This document shows positions 59,911-64,000 of a stretch of DNA of 64,000 bases, one piece after another. Below the pieces are notes generated by a model. That model worked only from the letters and a program-made list of their open reading frames with translations, was not told where the DNA came from and did not search any database. The translations under genes and the position numbers were made by a program. Each line of letters begins with the position of its first letter. Position 1 is the stretch's first letter. Source of the stretch: Thermomicrobium roseum DSM 5159 (GTDB lineage: Bacteria > Chloroflexota > Chloroflexia > Thermomicrobiales > Thermomicrobiaceae); contig NC_011959.1 of the NCBI RefSeq assembly GCF_000021685.1, forward strand, positions 186,001 through 250,000, read 5' to 3'.

Positions 59911-61215
59911 TCAGCGGCGACCGAGCGCTGCCTCCAGTCTCTCGAAGAAGTCCGGGAAGGTCTTGGCCACGCATCCTGGGTCATCGATCTCCAAGCCGGG
60001 GACGGCGCAGCCGAGGATCGCGAAGCTCATCGCCATGCGGTGATCCCCATAGGTTCGGATCACGGCCGGCTGGACGGGACCGGGCTCGATGCGCAGTCCG
60101 TCGGGAAACTCCTCGACGGTGATTCCCAAGCGGCGGAGTTCGTTCGCGACCGCTGCGATGCGATCGGTTTCCTTGTACCGGATGTGCTGCACATTGCGAA
60201 TGATGACCGGACCGTCGGCGAGCGGCGCGAGAGCGGCGAGCGTCGGAACCGTATCGGAAATCGCGTTCATGTCCGCCTCGATGCCGCGAAGCGGTCGTTT
60301 CCCGATGACCGTGAGAGCATCGGGCTCGCGAATGACGGTACAGCCCATGCGCTCCAGGAGGTCCACGAACTGGACGTCACCCTGGCGAGATCGCGTGCCG
60401 AGATTGACGACGCGGATACGACCGGCTGTTGCGGCTGCGAGGGCGAAAAAGTAGGATGCGGCCGAGGCATCCGGCTCGATGGCGTAGGTGCGGGATCGGT
60501 AGCGCTGGTTCCCTGGGACGTGGAAGACCTGGGCATGTTCGTGCGTGGCGATCGCCCCGAAATCAGCCATCACGGCTAGCGTCATCTCTACATAGGGCAC
60601 GGAGACGAGCGGGCTCTCGAGTTCGATGCGGAGACCATCGCGCGTGCACGGGCCGATCATGAGGAGCGCGCTGAGATACTGACTGGAGATGTCGCCCCGC
60701 AGGCGGATGGTTCCTCCGGCGAGCCCATAACTCCGCACCCGGACCGGCGGACAACCGGTGCCGAGCAGCGATTCCGCCTGCACACCCAATTGCGCCAGTG
60801 CGTCGAGGAGCGGTTGGATCGGTCGCTCGCGCATGCGCGGCACGCCGTCGATCAGGTATTCGCCGTGACCGAGCGCCGTCATCGCAGTGAGGAAACGAGC
60901 CGTCGTGCCCGAATTGCCGACGAACAGCTCGGCCCGCGTCGCTGGCAGCGTGCCACCCTTCCCCTGCACGATCATGCGTTCCGCGGGCTCGTCGACGTCT
61001 ACCGGAATGCCGAGACGGCGCAGCGAATCGACCATCACCCAGCTGTCCTCGCTGAGGAGGGCACCTTCGAGCACGCTGACGCCATCGGCCAAGGCGGCGA
61101 GGACGAGTGCCCGGTTGGTCAAGCTCTTCGAACCCGGGAGCCGGACGATGGCGTCGACCGGCTGCTCGGCGGGTCGAATGGGCAAGCGAGGCGGATAGGT
61201 GCGATGCAGTGTCAC
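59911..61215 (-). CDS. aroA: 3-phosphoshikimate 1-carboxyvinyltransferase (EPSP synthase)
   Basis: 434 residues. LPGSKSLTNRALVLAALADG, FVGNSGTTARFLTA, DGVPRMRERPIQPLL and the KETDRIAAVANEL region are diagnostic. It joins PEP to shikimate-3-phosphate. GTG 61215 has AAGGAG five bases upstream; the long open frame before it overlaps the epimerase gene. It is 10 bases downstream of the epimerase gene on the same strand. Confidence 0.97.
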   Translation of the reverse strand: MTLHRTYPPRLPIRPAEQPVDAIVRLPGSKSLTNRALVLAALADGVSVLEGALLSEDSWVMVDSLRRLGIPVDVDEPAERMIVQGKGGTLPATRAELFVGNSGTTARFLTAMTALGHGEYLIDGVPRMRERPIQPLLDALAQLGVQAESLLGTGCPPVRVRSYGLAGGTIRLRGDISSQYLSALLMIGPCTRDGLRIELESPLVSVPYVEMTLAVMADFGAIATHEHAQVFHVPGNQRYRSRTYAIEPDASAASYFFALAAATAGRIRVVNLGTRSRQGDVQFVDLLERMGCTVIREPDALTVIGKRPLRGIEADMNAISDTVPTLAALAPLADGPVIIRNVQHIRYKETDRIAAVANELRRLGITVEEFPDGLRIEPGPVQPAVIRTYGDHRMAMSFAILGCAVPGLEIDDPGCVAKTFPDFFERLEAALGRR

Positions 61216-61225
61216 AGCAGCTCCT

Positions 61226-61681
61226 TCAGCGATACTTGATCTCCCACGAGTACGGGATTTCCGGTGTGTCGTAGGGCAAGCGATATTCGTCCGGATCGTC
61301 CGCATCGTAGGGCTCGGTCGGGAAGTTGAGTAGATAACAGGGTTCCGTCCCAATGTTCTTGAACCCGTGTGCGACACCCGGCGGAATCTTGAGAACGATC
61401 CGATTGTCATCGCCCAGGAAGAATTCGTTGAGCTCGCGGTAGGTCGGTGACTCCGGACGCAGGTCGAACAAGGGAACCTTGATCATCCCGCGGATGCAGA
61501 CGAAGTAATCGGTCTGTTTCTTGTGCCAATGCCAGGCGCGGATGACCCCGGGCCAAGAGACGGACACGTAGCACTGACCGAACTTCTCGAAGAAGGGATC
61601 GTCGCAGCGAATGAGTTCGGTCAGCGAACCGCGCTCGTCGACGTGGGTAACCAGCCGCTTGATTTCGACACCGTGGATCAC
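61226..61681 (-). CDS. dTDP-4-dehydrorhamnose 3,5-epimerase (RmlC-like cupin)
   Basis: 151 residues. Cupin fold with RGSLTELIRCDDPFFEKFGQCYVS, WHWHKKQTDYFVCIRG and IPPGVAHGFKN: the RmlC pattern, including the His of the active-site WHWH region and the GVAHGF loop. It is shorter than classical RmlC (about 180 residues). With the RmlB-like gene at 54059 it probably belongs to deoxysugar synthesis. It may also be a 3,4-ketoisomerase-type cupin. Confidence 0.82.
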   Translation of the reverse strand: MIHGVEIKRLVTHVDERGSLTELIRCDDPFFEKFGQCYVSVSWPGVIRAWHWHKKQTDYFVCIRGMIKVPLFDLRPESPTYRELNEFFLGDDNRIVLKIPPGVAHGFKNIGTEPCYLLNFPTEPYDADDPDEYRLPYDTPEIPYSWEIKYR

Positions 61682-61702
61682 AGCCGTGCCTCCGCAACGA
61701 TC

Positions 61703-62518
61703 TCACGCTCGACGCGGAGCGAGTATAGCCGGGGAAAGCTGGCGCTGCGCCACGACGAACATCTGCGGGCTCTCGTCGGTAAGCGGATCGAGATCGTACG
61801 AGCCATAGATGGCTTCGACAGCGAACCCAGCCTGTTCGAGCAGGAGTTCCAACTCGAAGCGATGAACGAAACGAAGTTTGTAGCTGACGACCCGGCGTGT
61901 CACCTGGCCGGAGTGCGCATCGGTCCGGTCGTAAAAGAGTGTCGTGGTGATCGTCTGCTCCGACGGATGCACGCTGCGACTGGCGAAGCGGTCGAGGCGA
62001 CTGCCGTCCGGTAAGCGCCAGTTCCCGTCCCAGCTGAGCGGTTGCTCCAAGGCCTGGAGCTGCGCCGGGGTGGGGTGGAGAAGATCGAGGAGCAGGAGCC
62101 CGCCTGTGGTCATGACACGATGCAGTTCGGCCAGCGCTCGTTGCTGGGCAGTCCGATCGAGGAGATGGAGGAACCCGTTCAGTGCGATGATGGCGAGCCG
62201 GTAGAAACCGTCGGCCAGTGGCCGGAGATCGACCGCGTCGGCCTGGAACAGCTGGACATGCTCGAGTCCCTCGGCACGGAGACGTTCGCGAGCGCGGGCC
62301 AGCATAGCGGGGGAACGATCGACGCCGTGAACGGTGTATCCAGACCGGGCCAGCGGCGCGAGTAGCCGACCGGTTCCACAGCCGATCTCGAGGATCGGAT
62401 CGCCGGTGCGCTGCGCGAAGGCCAGATAGACCTCGATGTCGTCGCTGAAGCGCGCGAACTCGAGGTCGTAATAGTCGGCGATGATCTCGTAGGCGTCGAT
62501 CGTCTCGCCCATCCCCAT
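61703..62518 (-). CDS. Class I SAM-dependent methyltransferase
   Basis: 271 residues. Motif I ILEIGCGTGRLLAPLARSGYTVHGVDRSPAML, the post-motif LFQADAVDLRPL and GGLLLLDLLHPTP are typical. N-terminus YEIIADYYDLEF is common in small-molecule methyltransferases of the Methyltransf_25 group. It lies 21 bases upstream of the epimerase gene, so a role in sugar or envelope modification is possible. Substrate unknown. Confidence 0.85.
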   Translation of the reverse strand: MGMGETIDAYEIIADYYDLEFARFSDDIEVYLAFAQRTGDPILEIGCGTGRLLAPLARSGYTVHGVDRSPAMLARARERLRAEGLEHVQLFQADAVDLRPLADGFYRLAIIALNGFLHLLDRTAQQRALAELHRVMTTGGLLLLDLLHPTPAQLQALEQPLSWDGNWRLPDGSRLDRFASRSVHPSEQTITTTLFYDRTDAHSGQVTRRVVSYKLRFVHRFELELLLEQAGFAVEAIYGSYDLDPLTDESPQMFVVAQRQLSPAILAPRRA

Positions 62519-62682
62519 CCAGTGTACTCAGCGAGGCCACCGAGTGCGCGGATCGGCTGCTGGCTGGATCGATCGGTGGCAACCCAGCAGAACGCTCGTT
62601 GCCTGGAGGCATCGTGTTGTCCTGTATCGTGGCTGGCGGAAGATGTCTGGAGCGCACCGGCGTGGCGGAGTAGGATTGAGGC

Positions 62683-63165
62683 ATGAGCAAGGGAACAGCC
62701 AAGAGCCGCGAGGGCGAAAAGGTCATCGCGGTCAACCGTAAGGCGTACCACGACTATTTCATCGAAGAAGAGTTGGAGGCGGGCATCCAGCTCACCGGCT
62801 CGGAGATCAAGTCGATCCGGGCTGGGCGTGTCAACCTCCGCGATGCCTACGCGCGCATCGAGGACGGTGAACTCTGGCTCATCGGTATGCATGTCAGCCC
62901 GTATCCGGGTGCCAGTGGGAAGCACCAGCACGATCCGACGCGTCCGCGCAAACTGCTGGTGCACAAGCGGGAGCTAGACTATCTCCGCGGCAAGCTGGAA
63001 AAGCGTGGGTATACGCTCGTGCCGCTCCGGCTGGTCATCCGTCGGGGCTTGGCCAAGATCGATCTCGGCCTGGCGCGCGGCAAGAAGCAGTACGACAAGC
63101 GCGAGGCGATCGCCGAGCGGGAGGCGCGGCGCGAGATCGAGCGGGCGATCAGCCCACGGTGGTGA
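62683..63165 (+). CDS. smpB: SsrA-binding protein SmpB
   Basis: 160 residues. An OB-fold protein with VNRKAYHDYFIEEELEAGIQLTGSEIKSIRAGRVNLRDAYARIE, GASGKHQHDPTRPRKLL and a basic C-terminal tail (GKKQYDKREAIAEREARREIER) that mimics an anticodon and enters the mRNA channel. It delivers tmRNA to stalled ribosomes. The tmRNA gene is 184 bases downstream. Confidence 0.96.
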   Translation: MSKGTAKSREGEKVIAVNRKAYHDYFIEEELEAGIQLTGSEIKSIRAGRVNLRDAYARIEDGELWLIGMHVSPYPGASGKHQHDPTRPRKLLVHKRELDYLRGKLEKRGYTLVPLRLVIRRGLAKIDLGLARGKKQYDKREAIAEREARREIERAISPRW

Positions 63166-63292
63166 CGGTTCGGGCCTGACGGGAGCGATTTCCCGGAGAA
63201 GGAGCCGATGCGCGTCGCGCGAGCGCAGTGCGCTGGCGAGGACGCGAAGATCGGGCGAGCGCCCGGCTGGGCCGCCGGACAGGGCTGACCTC

Positions 63293-63321
63293 TTGGCAGA
63301 ATACTCCGAATGCGGTATACT
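63293..63321 (+). promoter_or_regulatory. tmRNA promoter
   Basis: -35 TTGGCA (63293-63298), 17-base spacer, -10 TATACT (63316-63321). The start would be near 63328, giving a precursor with about 22 extra 5' bases for RNase P to remove. Confidence 0.75.
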
Positions 63322-63349
63322 TTCGTACGCGCTCGCGACGACGAGCCCT

Positions 63350-63702
63350 GGGGATGACTGGATTCGACAGGGCCGTAGGTGCGAGGATTGCAGGTCGAGG
63401 TCGCCCACGAACTCGTAAAAAGGGGCAGCCAAGTAACTGGCGAGCGCGAACTCGCTCTGGCTGCGTAATTCACGCAGCCACGTCTGCCCGGACCCTTCCC
63501 TGGTGGGTTCGGAGCGGGCGCCGCAAGACCGGGGTGCCCCTGGCCCAAGCGCCGGTGCGGGCCAGGTCAAGCGTGATCCGGCTCGGCTGACCGGGATCCT
63601 GTCGGTGGGAGCCTGGCAGCGACAGTAGAACACCGACTAAGCCTGTAGCATATCCTCGGCTGAACGCTCTGGACGGGGGTTCGACTCCCCCCATCTCCAC
63701 CA
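63350..63702 (+). ncRNA. ssrA: Transfer-messenger RNA (tmRNA), tag GERELALAA
   Basis: 353 bases. The 5' end GGGGATGACTGGATTCGACA and the 3' end GGTTCGACTCCCCCCATCTC then CACCA form the tRNA-like domain, with an acceptor stem of GGGGAT against ATCTCC plus encoded CCA. The tag reading frame is at 63439-63468: GGC GAG CGC GAA CTC GCT CTG GCT GCG TAA, giving GERELALAA. It rescues stalled ribosomes and marks incomplete proteins for proteolysis, with SmpB encoded just upstream. Confidence 0.95.
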
Positions 63703-63705
63703 GAA

Positions 63706-63740
63706 AGCGCCTCGGCAGCTTGTCGGGGCGCTCGTTTTCT
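63706..63740 (+). terminator. Terminator after ssrA
   Basis: Stem AGCGCC / GGCGCT (63706-63711 with 63727-63732), followed by CGTTTTCT. The downstream 63743-64000 shows no gene I can support. Confidence 0.65.
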
Positions 63741-64000
63741 GCACCCCGCGCGGCGCGAAACGCACGAGGTCGCTGGGCGAGCGCGAGGGATGCTCTTTGC
63801 CGCGTTTCACCGGGCGATCGGTGCCGGTGAGAAGCGTCCGTCCTCGCATTCCCGGTCGAGACTGTGGGGCACGTCGCCGTTCTTCCGAGGCGGATGCGTC
63901 TCACCGGACGCCATCGTCTTGGTCCTCGCTCTCTCGCGACGACCGGTCCGTCACGTTGGTCGCTTGTCGATCGCCGTTTTGCGGAGATTCCGCCTGTCGT

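Noticed and set aside
1..64000. Insertion sequences, prophage, CRISPR arrays, rRNA or tRNA genes
   Set aside because: No transposase, integrase, spaced repeat array or cloverleaf was seen on either strand; tmRNA is the only RNA gene found apart from the riboswitch.

Overview
The window is a gene-dense, GC-rich bacterial chromosome segment. Gene content and style point to Chloroflexota, most likely class Thermomicrobia (a Thermomicrobium-like thermophile). The support is: DarA-type c-di-AMP receptors, a his operon carrying a coiled-coil gene, secreted proteins with two FGYP-type envelope repeats, many 4-base ATGA/GTGA gene overlaps, and a tmRNA with the short tag GERELALAA. This placement is inference, not a database match. 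No insertion sequence, prophage, CRISPR array, rRNA or tRNA was seen; it looks like core chromosome.

Layout. 1-3746 (+): end of a histone-deacetylase-like gene, then hisH-hisA-coiled coil-hisF. 3803-5314 (+): promoter, hairpin-rich leader and an SH3/NlpC-P60 secreted peptidase with a strong terminator. 5637-7465 (-): ABC-2 exporter pair. 7510-8663 (-): recA with its own promoter and a LexA-type operator. 8660-14472 (-): the most interesting locus. A promoter and a cobalamin riboswitch with its own intrinsic terminator precede a secreted alpha/alpha-barrel protein, a membrane-anchored DUF4430 protein, EcfT, a fused double EcfA and a c-di-AMP receptor. The two secreted proteins correspond to the alpha and beta domains of animal intrinsic factor/transcobalamin. 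I infer a vitamin B12 capture and import system. 14776-18508 (-): HOT-like Fe-alcohol dehydrogenase, purine nucleoside phosphorylase, recO, KDPG aldolase. 18586-19449 (+): NAD kinase.

19435-26734 (-): ftsK-recR-GNAT-R3H ATPase-tmk-darA-zinc ribbon run. 26784-31634: DNA repair block (uracil-DNA glycosylase, DnaQ-UvrC fusion, ligA). 31629-39386 (-): pyrimidine operon pyrC-carA-carB-(calcium exchanger with a damaged C-terminus)-pyrE, led by a promoter, a palindrome and a leader attenuator. 39611-41484 (-): maf and an RNA uracil methyltransferase. 41801-43250 (+): speD-speE polyamine operon with promoter and terminator. 43339-48039 (-): AAA ATPase and a MacAB-like adaptor/permease. 48237-50245 (+): orphan peptide-binding lipoprotein with promoter and terminator, followed by the ABC ATPase, a GlsB protein, trmD and a membrane HD-GYP protein (all -).

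53395-54058 is mostly noncoding but holds a strong promoter directly abutting a 49-codon ORF. 54059-59906 (+): a compact operon (nucleotide-sugar dehydratase, SpoIIE/PP2C phosphatase, mini P-loop kinase, binding lipoprotein, GNAT, aroC). 59911-62518 (-): aroA, an RmlC-like epimerase and a methyltransferase. 62683-63742 (+): smpB followed by its partner tmRNA with promoter and terminator.
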